A stretch of DNA of 64,000 nucleotides, taken from NCBI GenBank assembly GCA_019321725.1, contig JAGSPU010000052.1, positions 1,860,001-1,924,000 of the forward strand, read 5' to 3'. The DNA is from Paulownia fortunei (lineage: Eukaryota; Streptophyta; Magnoliopsida; Lamiales; Paulowniaceae). Below are positions 14,001-27,511 of this stretch, one piece after another; position 1 is the stretch's first letter, and every line of letters starts with the position of its first letter. Under the pieces are notes generated by a model that saw only the letters and a program-made list of their open reading frames with translations, did not search any database and was not told the DNA's origin. The translations under genes were made by a program, and so were the position numbers.

Positions 14001-14085
14001 TCGAACTGGAAGAAGAACTGCCTGTTGACAGATTAATTATTTATCCGAACTAGGAGAAGGGCTGCCTGTTGATAGATTAATTATT
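14001..14085. repeat. Direct tandem duplication, about 41-base units
   Basis: Units at 14001-14041 and 14045-14085 share CGAACT, AGAAG, CTGCCTGTTGA and AGATTAATTATT with a few substitutions. It lies right after the hairpin at 13888-13970. Confidence 0.75.
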
Positions 14086-17000
14086 TTTGGCAAATTACTT
14101 ATGATTATATTCTTATTTAATTTCTTCATAAGAAAATATTACAATTGCATTGGAATTTGTTAAATTGCTCCGCTTTGCAATTCTCATAATTCTTTCTATT
14201 ACTTAGGATAGTTTTCTCTCTTATTATATCACAACCATTCATTTGTATACGCATCGTTTTATAGGTAACTTGAAGTGGTATCCGATAATTATTTTACATT
14301 AAAACTTTCTTTTTCATGTAATTAATGTAACTAGCTTATGAATCAAATGAATTCAACCATTTCGACTTACTTTCCTGTCATATATATGACTTTCCACACT
14401 AAATAAATGCAGAAACGTTTGAATTTCCTGTCAGATGAAATCTCAAATTTGCTTTTAATGTCATCTTCTTTTCCTCATGATGCCTTTGTTTTTGTAAGTT
14501 GTTATTACAAAGGACAGGTGAACAAGCTTCTCACACACACACAACTATTTTTACCTTTATTTAGCTTTTTCACTTTTACTACGAGGGGTGAATTCTTTAG
14601 GCACCTCTTACCAGCAGAAAAATCATGATCATGTTGAATGCTTTTTCCGTTTTATTCATTCTTATTTGTATCAGGCAGTAAAATTGCTGTCATTGAAATA
14701 CATTTGCAGGATCTTGTATGTATACATGTTTACTCTTGTATGAATGTGTGTGTGTGTGTGTGTATCTGCCGTGTTAAGACAGCCGACAGCGAATAAGAAC
14801 TTGGATGGAATGTGAAAAATGTGCCAATATATTCTTATTGATTTCCCAATAGATTATCCTATAAATCATTTCAGTCAATGTGATAATTTCATTTCATCAA
14901 TTTTATTCTAAGTGGGATTATGCAGTTATATATGTGCAATAAGGTCTACCAATTCGCATATGGAAATCTGCTAAAATTCTACAATCTTGGTGCCAATTTT
15001 AGTGTTAAAATTCATCTACATTAGTTTTCTCATTTTCGGACAGGATTGTAAATTATTGTACCATATATATGATATGAGTCGATCATGCTATCATTTATTG
15101 CACGCTTAAATAAATTTCTATGTGTATCTTTAATGTTTGTTACATGCATATATATATGGTACCAGGGGCATACTATCTATACCTTAAGTAATAGACCATA
15201 GACAGCAGTTGTGCTTCTTGCTACTCAGGACAACATATTTTGAAACAATATTCTATGTATATGCTGCATGGAAAATCTCATGTTCCATTCTTCCTTTCTC
15301 TAAGTATTCATTTCAGCTTTATGTGAGAAGTATTATTTCACTTTCCCAGAGAAAAAAAAAAATTAGGTAAATTACTAGCTATATTAAAGTGAAATTAATA
15401 CTTCTCATATATATTAGGATTTGGATACATGTATGCTTTATTGATTACAACAATTTAATGTTCATAATATTTGCAACAATCAAAGTAGGAATGGAAATTT
15501 TGAAATTTAATCATTTTATGTGAATTTTATTGGTGATAAAATCAGTCGAGCTCGAGTTGAACTTTTAATAAAATACAGGCTCGTGGTCAAGCTTGTATTA
15601 TAAAAAATAATTGGAGTTTATGGTTCTACCAACAATCCTTGTAATTGTAATTCTTTGAATGGCTAATTACTTAGGTGGTGAATTCTTGAAGTAAATTGGA
15701 TTTGGTGAATATTATTCGCACATCAAACACCACTAGCCACTTGCTAAGAAAGGACAACAATTTATTGTATGGATACTATTTTGTTTATGATTTTCTTATA
15801 GATTATCATCATCTTTTAGGTAAAATTACAGAAAACATCTATAAAGTTAGTGACTTTACCTTAAATGGTGAAACCAATTATTTAAATCATTCTTAAGCCT
15901 AAGTCGGGCAATATTTAATAAATTAGTGCTAGGAAGTGAGCGAAAAACAGCTTCACAATTCCTAAAATTTCAATAGAAAATTATCTTTAGTTTAATCACA
16001 ACATGGAAGGAAATAAAATAAAAAAAATGTACTAAAACAAATAAATGAGTGACTACTAATGGAAAGATATATGATTAATGGTTATATTAGAATATAAATA
16101 TCATGATTAAATTAAAAATATAAATTTCATAGTTAAATATTTGTAGAAATAAAGAAACAAGGAAAAAAATGAGGAAATATTAACAATTTAAGAGAACAAT
16201 CTAAATACCTACATGTGGTTTGTATTTATCTAGTAAATTATTTTATTTTGCTTAATTACTATCTCAAGCAATACTTTGTTGAGTAATTATTCATCTAATT
16301 TAATTCCATAAGTGTGTATTATGAGTTGATTTACAGGACTAAGGAAAAAAAATAAGTTCCATATATATTATACAAATTTGAGGTTAAAAATTGAATAAAA
16401 CAAGAAAAATGTGCATATTGATTGTTTCTTATTTCAATTATATTAAAAAACCTAAATCTGAATATATCAAAAGAAATATTTTAAGGGGCATGCAATTTTA
16501 CTTTTTTTGTTTTTTTCTTTTAATTTAGGTAAAATTTTGGGACATCGATTAGTTAATGTAAAGTAGTGTCATCCTCCATGGAATCCTCCTGCCTTGTGGT
16601 TTCTTTCTGCACTTTGTGTCACTATCCGTACACCTTTCAGCTAAAAGTGATAAAAGAAAAACATAGAATAATGAAAAAAATAAAGACAAAATTACGTTTA
16701 AAGATTTTGGCCTGTATTATTTATTTATCTACTTATTGTGGAATTTTCAGACAAAATGCTTGTCGACACGTAGGTTAGGCTAGATTAGAGTAGTCTTTCT
16801 TCTTTAAAAATGCTTTTTGCGATATAATATTATAAATCTTGTAGGCCACATAAAAACAATTATTTGGGAGTGGCCAGCATATTCTGAAGTGATGGGCCAA
16901 TGACAATTTTCTTTTATTATTATTAGTTTGTTTGTTTATTTTGTTTATTTTTAGTTTGCAAGATTTGGGAGTTTGCTTTAGGTAAGTTAAGTAAATATTG

Positions 17001-19499
17001 GATTTTCACAAGCTATTTAGATTTTGAGTTATATAGATTTGCTAGTTTATGCACATATAATTCGTCAATTGGGCTAATTTTATTTTGTTATGATATGATT
17101 CTTTAATTATATTATTTTTAACACGACATTAAAAATATATTTAAATATTCCATAAAATTCTATCATAATTAATTATTGAATTGTTTCTAATTTAGAGATG
17201 AATCAAGTATCTCGCGTGTAAAATTTTATGCATCTTTTGATTAATTATAAATTTATCTCGACAAAAGATGATTGCACCCATAAATCCTCGACTAAATCTT
17301 TGTACTCTTTTTCTCTTAAATAAGTATTTATAAAAAAATAAAAAATAAAAAAAGTTTCTCCTACATAAGTAGTTAGAGACAGCTTTTTTACAGTTGTTTC
17401 CATACAATAGGAACTATATAACTAAAAAGCTTCAGCTAAATTTAAGTGACAAGTCATGTGAGAAAGCCACTTACTGATGAAACAACCCTAATAAAGTACA
17501 TTAGCATTCATGGAAAAAGGCTACCTATGTTGTTTCACAAATCCTAGTACAACTCTTTTGTGCTTTAGTAAATTGATATGAAATTTTTGGATGAATTATG
17601 GAAAGAGTCTAATATTATTAATTCATTTTTGAATTCTCTATTTTCAATTTAGATTTTATTATATATTTTAATTTATGGATACACGTCAAGCATATGTAAT
17701 TTACAACTAAATATTTATTAAAGAAATATTTATCTATAATACGAAATGAAAAATGAAACACAATTTCGAAATAGAAAATCTAAACATTTGGATCTAAGGA
17801 TGGTGATGAATAAATTTCATCTCGATAATTTGTCTTAATGAACGAAAAAAGTATGATTTAAAATCATCTCAATCTACGAAATATATCACATTTTATTTTC
17901 AATAGTAAATTTTAATATGAATCAACTTCTACATGTTATGTGTTGCATAACATATCTAAACTAGAGTTTTTACTAATCATATGCTCAATTAGTAACCTTT
18001 TTGGCAATTTGAATCTCATGATTTTATACTGATATTTTACTACTTTTACCCTATCATTATACACATAATTTTTTCCCTCAAATTGAATAATCACCTTTTC
18101 TAATTATTTGCATCACAATCATATATAAGCTGGTTAATTGATGCTTTTAAAAATTATCAATTTATGAAAATGAAAATATAGTCTATATATATATATATAT
18201 AAGCAATTTAAAAATGAGAGCTTTGTCCTCCACATTTTAAAAAGTTGTAAAATAAAATTTCAAAAAATAAGAATTATTTGATCATTCTTGTCATTTCGTG
18301 GACAAACTATATGAAAATCTATATTGATTGATGATAATGAGCTAAGAGAGATCATACCATAAAGGTGAAAAAAGATGAGACAATGAACAAATTTCGTTGG
18401 CAATGGTGGTCAGAAATTTTAAAATTTGGCAAGAAATATAAAAATAAAAAATAAAAAATAATGAGAGTCTATTGAGATACAAAAGTTGTAAGTTACAACA
18501 ATTAATTTAACCATTAGATAATTTTTAATAATCTTATTTTTTTAATTCTATAATACTTCAATATTTTTAAGTCTCGCTAAAATATAATCATTTTACTGAA
18601 CTATTTTAAAAAACCATGCGAAAAGAATTATTATTTTTGAGTTGGGTTTATCTGGCCAAATAATAAATATAATTTACAATGTAATTCAATTTCTCATATC
18701 CAACATATATTATAAATCTTATAATTTATATTTATTTTTAATACAATACTCGTATTTCAACATTATGTGACTTTGCTCCTTGATGATCGACAACTATTTT
18801 CTTCAAGACATTAATATCATTTATTTGATAGTATGATTTTAAGATTTGTTTATTTCAAAGAAATAATCAAGCGTATTAGTAATAAGAGATATCAATAAGT
18901 TATCAAATTTAATTATTAAATCATGTAACAAAAAACTAAAACTAGTAAAAATATTAATAATATTAAATTTTCCAAATACTTATAATTTTGATGCGTTAAT
19001 GTGCTTATTAAAAATAAAAGATGGATCGATCACTGAAAGAAAAAAGAAAAAAAAAAAAGAATAAACGTAAGCTCTTTGGGAAGTGAGAATATGTGTTCAT
19101 TTTAGCTTTGTCAACGATTGGGCCAAGTCCACTATTTGACTGGGCCTATTAGCTATCAGAAAGGGCCATACCAAGTCCAGTATCTACAACCACTTATTTG
19201 TGGAGGCCCAAAATATACAACTGTTTCGGCTTTTGAAACATGGTTTTGTCTAAAAGTAAAATTAATGCATAAAAAAAATCTTAAAGAGTTGAATCAGCCC
19301 TAATGTTCTGTCCTTTGTTTGTTTCTATTTTTTATATTTTTATTTTTGTTTTGTACAATTAAGGATAATATACATATCAATTTGGACTTCAAATAACCGA
19401 ATCAAATTCCCAACAAAAAGTTATGAATGAAAACATCTATTGCCTGTATCATCAAATCATACTGCTTTATCATTTGTTCTTATAAATGTTATATATGGT

Positions 19500-20470
19500 A
19501 GATTTGATTACGAGCAGGTTCGAACCGAACTCGAATCGTATCAGCACGTGATCAGTAGGTTAAAATCCGTAATCGACCCGTGAACTTATGGGCTGATTAC
19601 GAGTTGAGTTTCCCCAACTCGTTGAACCGCCGGTTGGACTTGACGTTTCGGCCCATGGAACCGTGCAGGCCAACCCGTTGTTTTTTTTTTTCTATTTTTA
19701 AAATTTTTAATTTTGGATATCCTTTACCAAATATTATTGTATCTTGACATATCAGAGTTAGCAAAATTATTCTTATGTACAATAAGAACAATAAATTTCA
19801 AAAAAAAATAATAATAAGTGATATTTTTTCATAAAAATGAGTTATATTTACTTACATATAAACATCTATAACCAATTTAGGGGACAATATTTTAAAAATT
19901 TGTAGCACTAAAACAAAACAAAAGAACATCAAAGTCTATTATGATAATGTAGAATGAATAAACCACAAAATGATCAATAAGACTGAAAAATGTATATTAA
20001 GACAATGATTTTTATTTTTTAAATTTTTTTAAATTATATAATTTAAATTTTGCTAAATTTTATTTAAATCTTAAGTGTAAATTTTTTTATTAAAATTTAA
20101 GTTTAAACTTTAAAACTTCAGAGCATTTTTTTTTTAAGTTTATTGTAATTATAATATTTAATTATTTAAATTTTAGGTAATAAATTTATTTTTCAAATTT
20201 AAGTTAAATTTATTTTATTACGTTCAAAAATTAACAATATTTTTTTAAAATTTAAGTTCAAAAAATTTTTATTCAAATTTAAATTAAGATCTCAAACCCT
20301 TATTTTTATTTTTAAAAAAGTTACGATTTCCTATAATTAATGATTAATTAAAAAGTTATAATTTTTAAAATATAAATCAAAATTTAAAATAAAAAAATTC
20401 AAAAGTCAGACACGGACCCAGAACCAACGTTAACCGAAACCAGAACCAGCCCATCAAATCGGGATTTTTT
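19500..20470. mobile_element. Possible decayed non-autonomous transposon
   Basis: Two patches rich in TCGAAC/AACCGA-type words (19505-19680 and 20400-20465), both containing GGGCTG or its complement, flank about 700 bases of extremely AT-rich DNA. This is a common look of degenerate hAT-like non-autonomous elements in plants. I could not establish clean terminal inverted repeats or a target-site duplication, so the call is tentative. Confidence 0.25.
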
Positions 20471-20551
20471 CGAATTATGAAATTAGCGTTCTAGCACTGT
20501 AGTCAGATCTAACATTTGTTGTGCACTGTATATATCTCTTATTATATATTT

Positions 20552-20582
<31 letters not shown>

Positions 20583-21705
20583 GTATGTATAAAATATGTG
20601 GTGAGATACACATTCAATACACATCACCGAGTGTAGCATCTGATAAACAGTCTACAACATCAGTATCAATACTTAAATCACCAATAACTAAATTCATGAT
20701 GTAGAAGAAAAATTAAAATGGCTGATTTTATAAGCTTAGTTAAATAATTATGTAATTTATGTGTTACATAATTGTCCGCATGCAAGAAAATATCACTGAA
20801 AATACATTTTGTATCCTCTATTCCAATTTAGTGTTATATTTCATATTTCACTTTATAAATATATAATAAATATATAAAATATTTATCTAAAAACACATTT
20901 ATCGTGTATAGATAAAGTGTAATACAATATGAAATATCAATTCCAAAATGCTGAAAATAATCCTTACCAATTAATCTGAAAAAACAAATCCAAGATGAAT
21001 TTGGAAGATACAAGTAACTATCTCCAAGCACTATCCATAATCAAGCCAGTAATCTTAACCCAAGTCCTGATACCTTACCTTAATCCCTAAGTAATTGTCC
21101 AAAAGTTAATCAATTCCGCGTTCATTTTTTTTTAAATACGCGTTGAGCCTTGACAATTAATAGAAATAGGGAATATATTCTCTTTATTCTGGTGACTAAA
21201 AGTTTTGTCTTTTAGCCTTTTATCCTCTCATATTGGCTAAGTAAGGAATCAAACAAATTTGAAAAGCAGAGAGTATGCTTTTCAAGAAAGCGAAGTGGGA
21301 AAGGAAAACAAGCTAAATGTGCTTTCCAAACTTTTCACTCTATATTTTCACTAGTCTGGTCAAGAGTTGTAAATATTTTCACTAAATTTACGCAATCGAA
21401 GCCGTTAAGGGCTAACACAATCCTATTAAACAGTGGGTTATACTAATTAAACCAATCAAAAAGCCCCAGATGTACTCTTGAGTTGTACCAAAATATGTTA
21501 ATATAGCATACCCCTGTTTCTTCAAAAAAACTAGGGGCGTAAAGAAATCAGCGTGTCTCTGCATTCACACAGACTCATCTATGAAACCTCTACACAACCA
21601 CACACATATATACAGAGGAGGTTCTATTCATGATTTTTCAGAACTGTTCCATTACTTGTTCCTTAAGAGTCCCTCATACCTTGAATCTTGAGCTGTTCTT
21701 CCAAG

Positions 21706-21733
21706 ATGCAAAACCAAGCAACCCAACCTCCTC

Positions 21734-21807
<74 letters not shown>

Positions 21808-22162
21808 AGCCTATATACTTATCAACTAAATTCACCTTTCCCATATTTTTGCCTGCAGGTTATCCAACTGAGAATACTCCAACTGGAAAGAAGAAGAGAT
21901 GAAGTGCTGGCCGCGAACTAAGGCAAAAGGAGATAGGGGCTTCCTTGAGGGATGGTAACTATGCACTTTCAACCTGTACTCGTTACAATACATTACAATA
22001 CCTAACAATATATATTTTATTAAAATATGTTATGAAACCGCATGTTAACTCGGCATCATCTTCATTTCTTTCGTTTGGACTTCTACTAATTATGGGTTTC
22101 TTTGTTTGTGCAGCCTCTTCGCGTTATGTTGCTGCTGGCTTTGCGAAGTATGCTTTGACTAA
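21706..22162 (+). CDS. CYSTM (cysteine-rich transmembrane module) protein, three exons, one frame break
   Basis: A very small tail-anchored protein of the CYSTM family (about 58 residues), associated with stress tolerance and plasma-membrane location. Exon 1 (21706-21736) encodes MQNQATQPPPG. Exon 2 (21859-21954) gives YPTENTPTGKKK and then KCWPRTKAKGDRGFLEG. Exon 3 (22114-22162) gives the Cys-rich membrane module CLFALCCCWLCEVCFD and a TAA stop. This order, a Pro/Gln/Gly-rich head, a basic linker and a Cys-rich tail, is diagnostic. All junctions are GT-AG. A base appears to be missing at about 21897-21900: as written, the frame stops right after GKKKR, but the next frame continues correctly to the tail. 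Intron 1 begins inside a CT/CA microsatellite. It is too short for ordinary ORF searches, and I am confident of the family. Confidence 0.88.
21737..21808. repeat. (CT)n(CA)n microsatellite at the CYSTM 5' splice site
   Basis: The GT donor of CYSTM intron 1 (21737-21738) is the first dinucleotide of a long CT run, which then changes to a CA run. The repeat fills more than half of the 122-base intron. Confidence 0.9.
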
Positions 22163-23292
22163 ATAAGACTGAAGCAACAAACATATACATTAATTCACCG
22201 TAATTTTGTTCATGATGCAATAGGTTGTTGCTGGCTTTCACATGTATACTTTTATCAAAGAAAGTTGGTTTGCTATTTTACTCTCCACAGCAATGTAATA
22301 AAGATGTACTGACAAACTGGGACTGCATATATGCGCGAATTGCCATAGATATATATAAAAACAGTTGCATATTATTTTCCTTAAAAACTGCAATTTATTC
22401 TCACTTGAGTGTCATTTCCTTATATCTAAGACAGATTAATCTCGTCCCTACCCAGACTGAACGAAATTATATAAATTTAAAAGCCATTTTCTAGGAATTT
22501 AGCCTTGCCAAGAACATATGCTGACATATTTCAGCCAGTCAAACCACCTATAGTAGGGTTACAACAGACCTTCCAACAAGTGACTGGTCATGCTCAGAAA
22601 TTCTTACAAATGAATGATCTCAACCAAGATTCATGATAAGGGTAAATCATTAACGTGCGATGAAATAGAAATAAAATATGAGCATTTTCCAAAGTTTTTG
22701 CATCTGTTCAGCTAAGCAGCTCGTGATCATGGAGTAGCACAGAGCAATCGCTAGTTAACTTTTGCTTCTAATGGATAGCATGTTACCAATAACCTTATGA
22801 TGGTAAAGACCTACATTCCCTAGAATTAGGATGAAGAAATGAAAAACGTAGCAAAACTAGTAAATATGGCAACATTTCAGATGGGGATCCACAGGGTAGT
22901 ACACAAAATTTATTAACCAACTAAGAAACACCATTCAAGTATACAACAGCTGAAGCACAAAATTTAATAGCCAGCTATGACAAACTAAAAAGTTCCTCAA
23001 CCACTCTAGCACCCCATAAAAATAAAGTGAACATGGCATTATATAGTTCTTTGTTTATGCTTTCTTTCTATTTTGAAGCCATTTCTTCTATTTGAAGGCC
23101 CCATTTACGCGTTCAAGCTTCAAGACAAGGCCTAATAATGTGAACCTGAAGCAGTTTAACAATGAATGTATAATCTATTAAATGGCTGATATTCGCATCT
23201 CAAATCAATTCAACAAAAGGAAAGATCACCATCACTCTTGAGCCAAAGAAACATTACCCGTTTGCAACATACTAACCAAGGATTTATGCTCA
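22163..23292. other. Intergenic: CYSTM 3' flank and GLDH 3' flank
   Basis: No further coding sequence is visible. The two genes converge here, so both 3' UTRs should lie in this stretch. Confidence 0.6.
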
Positions 23293-26200
23293 TCACACAG
23301 TCTCAGTCATGGGAAACAGTTTCTCCAGCATATTGTTAGAAAAGATGTGGTTGGGATCAAGCTCCTTTCTTGCTTGATTGTATGCATCCACAGGAAATCT
23401 CTTCCTTAGTCTTGCCTGCAGAGCAGCAAGCTCATCTTTGTCCTTTGGGACCTAACGAGCAAGTTAAATTAATGTGATAAAATGAAAATTTTAATGTCAA
23501 CAAGCATTTCGTCACAATCTGAGGAGATTAATGTGATAACATGAAAATTAATGTAAACAAGCATCTTGTCACAGTATGTGGAGATTGCGGACTTAAATTT
23601 CAGTTTCATCTTTGTTTACTAGAAGCTGGAAAAGGATTGACACACAGAACAATTTGTTGTTGCAGCTAAAGTCAAACATTTATACAATTTACTTCCTAGT
23701 AATGAAGTACATGATTTAATTCTGGCCCAGATTTCACTAACTAAGATTATTCCATCAGTTAACCATAACTTAATAATCCAGTATATATGCTTGCTTTATT
23801 ATGAGCACCGCATGCGCTCACGCAAATTGGTCCAACATACAAAAAAAAAAGTGAGCAACAAGCAACAAAATTTGATTTGTACCTCAATCTTAGCCCAATG
23901 TTCGTAAGCTGAATATTGATCCCACAAATTTGCTTGTGTCAAATGCCGGTAGTGGAAAAATTCTTCAGTAATTTCCTTCCTCTGACGAGCATCCATTGTA
24001 GGAAGATACATAATTATACCAACCTGTTTTATACAAATGAAAAAAAATAAAAATAAAAATAAAAAATACGATTGAAAAAAAATTAAAAAATCTAGACTTA
24101 GTCCACTGAATGTAAACTCACTAATAAATAAAAGAGGAGATATACACAAACTGGGGAGAGAGATAGAGGGAGTCCCTATCTCAAGTGCAACTAAGCAATG
24201 ATACTTTCCGCTTAATAGATTGAGCTATAGAAATATGCTTATAGAGTCAAATGAAATTCATTAAAAACCTTTGAACAAGGAAGGAATCTCATCTTATCAG
24301 TACATCAATCAAGTTTTAGCAAGGTTGCAGCATCTAATCCACCAGATATTAACTAGCAGAAGGTCAAAGCTTCAATTGTGGAACAGAGCTCATGGCCCTA
24401 TAACCAAGCATAAAAATTTAGGTATGAGAGAGAGTACCCATGAGAATATGTCATCCTCTGATGAGCTATAAGCTGGACTCATGAGGCTTCTGCTGCTTGC
24501 TGTCCATCTCTGCTCAATAGGTGCAGGGGCAGGTATATTCTCTTTTTCGATAATGTGCATCAATTTTTCTATGAATTCCAGATCTTTCATGCTAGGTTTT
24601 GATAGGGTTCCAGCTGGAAAACAGGTTTCTGAGACCCATTGTTGTCCACCACAATCAAAGCCCAGAATTTCATCACTCCAGCCTACTCTATATCCCTCTG
24701 ACTTTCTCCAGAATTCAGCCTCTGCTTGATTGACCTTTGCAATGTGTTCTTTATTGAGAGGATCCAAGGCAAGTAGCTTATCTCTAAGTTCTGTAAATGA
24801 AAGTTCGGTGATATCTGGTTCATTTTCCTCGGGAGTCTTCAATGTGACAACTTCTTTCCTGTAAAAAATGAAATCACTTGATGGGGTTAACAGCTAGCTA
24901 AATAATACTAATAAAAGATTTGGAAACCTAAAAATTATACACTTTTCCACAAATCTTCCATTACTTGGGCTATGTAAGATTACGGATTGCTTCGTAGAAT
25001 GCAATTGGTAAGAGGTAATGAGTTTACCTGTACTGCCTCGACGATTCCCGATAAAGGTCTCTCACATGCTGCATAGCTTCCTCCTGAGTATATTTCAGTT
25101 TATACTTTGGTGGACCTTTCCATTTTGAAAGAGGATTACACTTCACAACCACAACTGTGTCAGTATATGGAATATACAGGTATTTGACATGCTTGTTTTC
25201 AGACAGATGTTTTCTGCAAAAGAAAATTGGAGGAGTTTCAATGTTTCAAGAAATAATAATTTATGATATCAAGCATTTTCCAACATATCCATTCAATTTA
25301 CAACATGCAATTGACATGAACACAGTGATCCATGACGGCACGAGATCTATCATTCAGGTTGTCTTGTAACTAAACTCTCTTATCACATTGCACTAATCCT
25401 TAGCCAATGTCACCTTTGATCCACATAGGACCCAGAGAAGTTATTCCTTCACAATGGCATCCACAGATGATAAAGTACAGCCCAGTATATTATTCGTGCG
25501 CATGGACATGTATAATCACCATCACAGAGCTATAGGTCCAAACATATGGAGACATTGCAAAAAAATGGTCATCAGAAGAAAGAATAGGAGAAAGTAAACA
25601 ATTATGAATAACCAGAAGCATTTCGTGTTTAAATAGCAACTATTTAATTGACTCTTACAGATTGCCGTTAAAAGCACAAAACCGATGAAAATAGCAACAT
25701 GAAAAACTCAAAACCATTTTTAGAAGTCACTCACAGATGTGTATGTGCTTATATTTTGTGTGATGTGTGTGCGTGTGTGAATATACATATATATATGTAT
25801 GTATATTTATCAGCTGGATGCAGGACCTCTGACTAAATAATGAATGATGTAAACAGAATCAAGTTGAAGGATCATCAAATAAGCAAAGAAAGCATGCATA
25901 TCACTCAGGTTGCAGAATAGGTGACATGCTGATGGATGATGAAAACAGAATCTAGGAATGATCATATGACACACCAAGGCAAACTCCAAACCCTTCAAGC
26001 TAAACTGTATTTTGTATGCCCTTGAGAGTAAGTGAATAGAGTATTTTTGGTTGTTTCTTCAAGTTATTATTTGATTACAAAGCTGAGAAAATGCATATTA
26101 CTTGTGATTCTTTTTTATCTCTTTCATGTTAGATACATATGTATGCTCTACAAGCTCCTGCCTCTCAACACATTGTAGAGTAACTTCTGCAACCACGCCA

Positions 26201-27511
26201 AGCCCTCCAAGACCACAGCGAGCTAAATAAAAGAGCTCTGGATCTTTCTCTTTAGAAACCTCGATTGTTCCCTTGGCGGGAGTAACCAGTTTCATGCTGA
26301 TAACCTGCTCATCTATAGGAGGCAGCCTTGCACCAGTGCCATGCGCCCCAACCTAAAGATTTGCAATAAACGTCTAAAGACTTCAGAAGCTCAGAAGCAA
26401 CTCAAAACTAGAATTGCAAATGACTAAAAGAAGGCAGAAGGACATGTGCTAAAAGAACTCATAGATTATATTGTTTACCAAAACCATCAGCAGAGATATA
26501 TTGATTTTATTTCTCCCCTTATTTTTTCTATTCTAAATTTGGATGTGTTACATGCAAAAGGCAAAAAAAGGAGAAGTAATAGATTAACCATTTGTAAGCA
26601 CTAATAATTAAGAAAAAAACTTGGTTATCAAAAGGGAAACTTCCATATCGGAAACCAGGAAGACTTGCAACAATCCTAATCAACACCTACATTCTCAAAA
26701 TGAAACGCATCATAGCAACCAATATTGCCAAGCAAAGCAGCAATATCAACCCCCCCCCCCCCCCCACAACACACACACACAAAAAAAACGAAAAAAAAAA
26801 ATACAAAACAAGAAGAAGGAAAAAATGAAAAAGATGGGCTACAAAATTCAACTCAAATTTAATACCCACCTGGACAATGCCACCAATCTGCTGCTCCCTA
26901 ATCGAAGCAAAATTCTGCAAAGTGAGTCCATACTCTTTAATCCCATCCACAAGCTGCTGAACCCTTATTCCCGCCTGCACTCTAACCCTCTTATTTTTCT
27001 CATCCACCTCCAAAACCCTATCCATCAAAGCCAAATTCACCATCCCAGAACGTGTCAACCCAATCCCATTAGGTGAAAGACCCGACCCAACAGGCCGGAT
27101 CTTCTGCTTTTTCTCATTGCATTCTTTGACTACCGCTTCGAGCTCAGAAATGGTTTCGGGCTGTACAAAAGTGCGGGTTTGGACTTCGTGCGTGCCGCTC
27201 CAGTTGGATACAGTGTGGAGGTCGGGAGGAAGTGGGGCGTAGCGGAAGAGCTGGGCCCTTTTGTGCTTAGCGTTTTCAGGGAAGGGGAAGGAGTAGTAGG
27301 TGGCGGCGCCGCAGCCGAGGAGGAGGAGGGTGTATCCGAGGTATTTGCGCAGCTCGGCATCGGTGGTGGAAAGGGTGGTGGGGTGGGTATAGAGCAAAAG
27401 GGACGGGGCGTGAAAGGGTGAGGGGCGGCGTGGCGGAAGGGGTTTAATGGGGTGGTGGCGGCGGAGGAGGAAGGAGTGGAGAGAGCGTCTGAGATTATTA
27501 GCTCGGAGCAT
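23293..27511 (-). CDS. GLDH: L-galactono-1,4-lactone dehydrogenase, mitochondrial, six exons, intact
   Basis: Last enzyme of the Smirnoff-Wheeler ascorbate pathway: it oxidises L-galactono-1,4-lactone to ascorbate, passes electrons to cytochrome c in the mitochondrial inner membrane, and helps assemble complex I. Exons on the minus strand are 27511-26870, 26352-26102, 25213-25028, 24858-24438, 24023-23883 and 23451-23293, all GT-AG. They total 1800 nt, giving 599 residues (Arabidopsis about 610). An Arg-rich transit peptide is followed by a hydrophobic segment (YLGYTLLLLGCGAATYY) and the PCMH-type FAD domain (KIRPVGSGLSPNGIGL, VQAGIRVQQLVDGIKEYG). The ALO-type C-terminal domain contains PIEQRWTA, whose Glu and Arg are the known substrate-binding pair, and YEHWAKIE near the end. 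The frame is open throughout, unlike most neighbours. Intron 1 carries a 16-C run (26750-26765) and intron 5 a 59-bp tandem duplication. Confidence 0.97.
23469..23586. repeat. Tandem duplication of 59 bases in GLDH intron 5
   Basis: Units 23469-23527 and 23528-23586 both begin TTAATGTGATAA and end with GGAGA, with scattered differences and a short indel. It is intronic and starts 18 bases from exon 6. Confidence 0.85.
26750..26765. repeat. 16-base C homopolymer in GLDH intron 1
   Basis: A run of 16 C is followed by ACAACACACACACAC. It is unusual in such AT-rich DNA, and its length is likely to be unreliable. Confidence 0.9.

Larger units (their letters stand above)
12401..21600. other. Gene-free region between BOP and the CYSTM gene
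   Basis: There is no gene I can support in about 9 kb. It contains microsatellites at 14746-14764 (TG) and 20551-20582 (CA then TA), a hairpin at 13888-13970, a short tandem duplication at 14001-14085, and repeat-like patches with GAGCTCGAG/TCGAAC words near 15540-15605 and 19500-20470. The open frames are AT-rich and look random. Confidence 0.6.

Noticed and set aside
19515..19560. A GGTTCGAACC-like word resembling a tRNA T-loop
   Set aside because: No acceptor stem, anticodon stem or D-loop could be fitted around it.
27130..27421. Ser/Pro-rich and Gly/Glu-rich open frames within GLDH exon 1
   Set aside because: They are shadow frames of the GC-rich GLDH transit peptide region.
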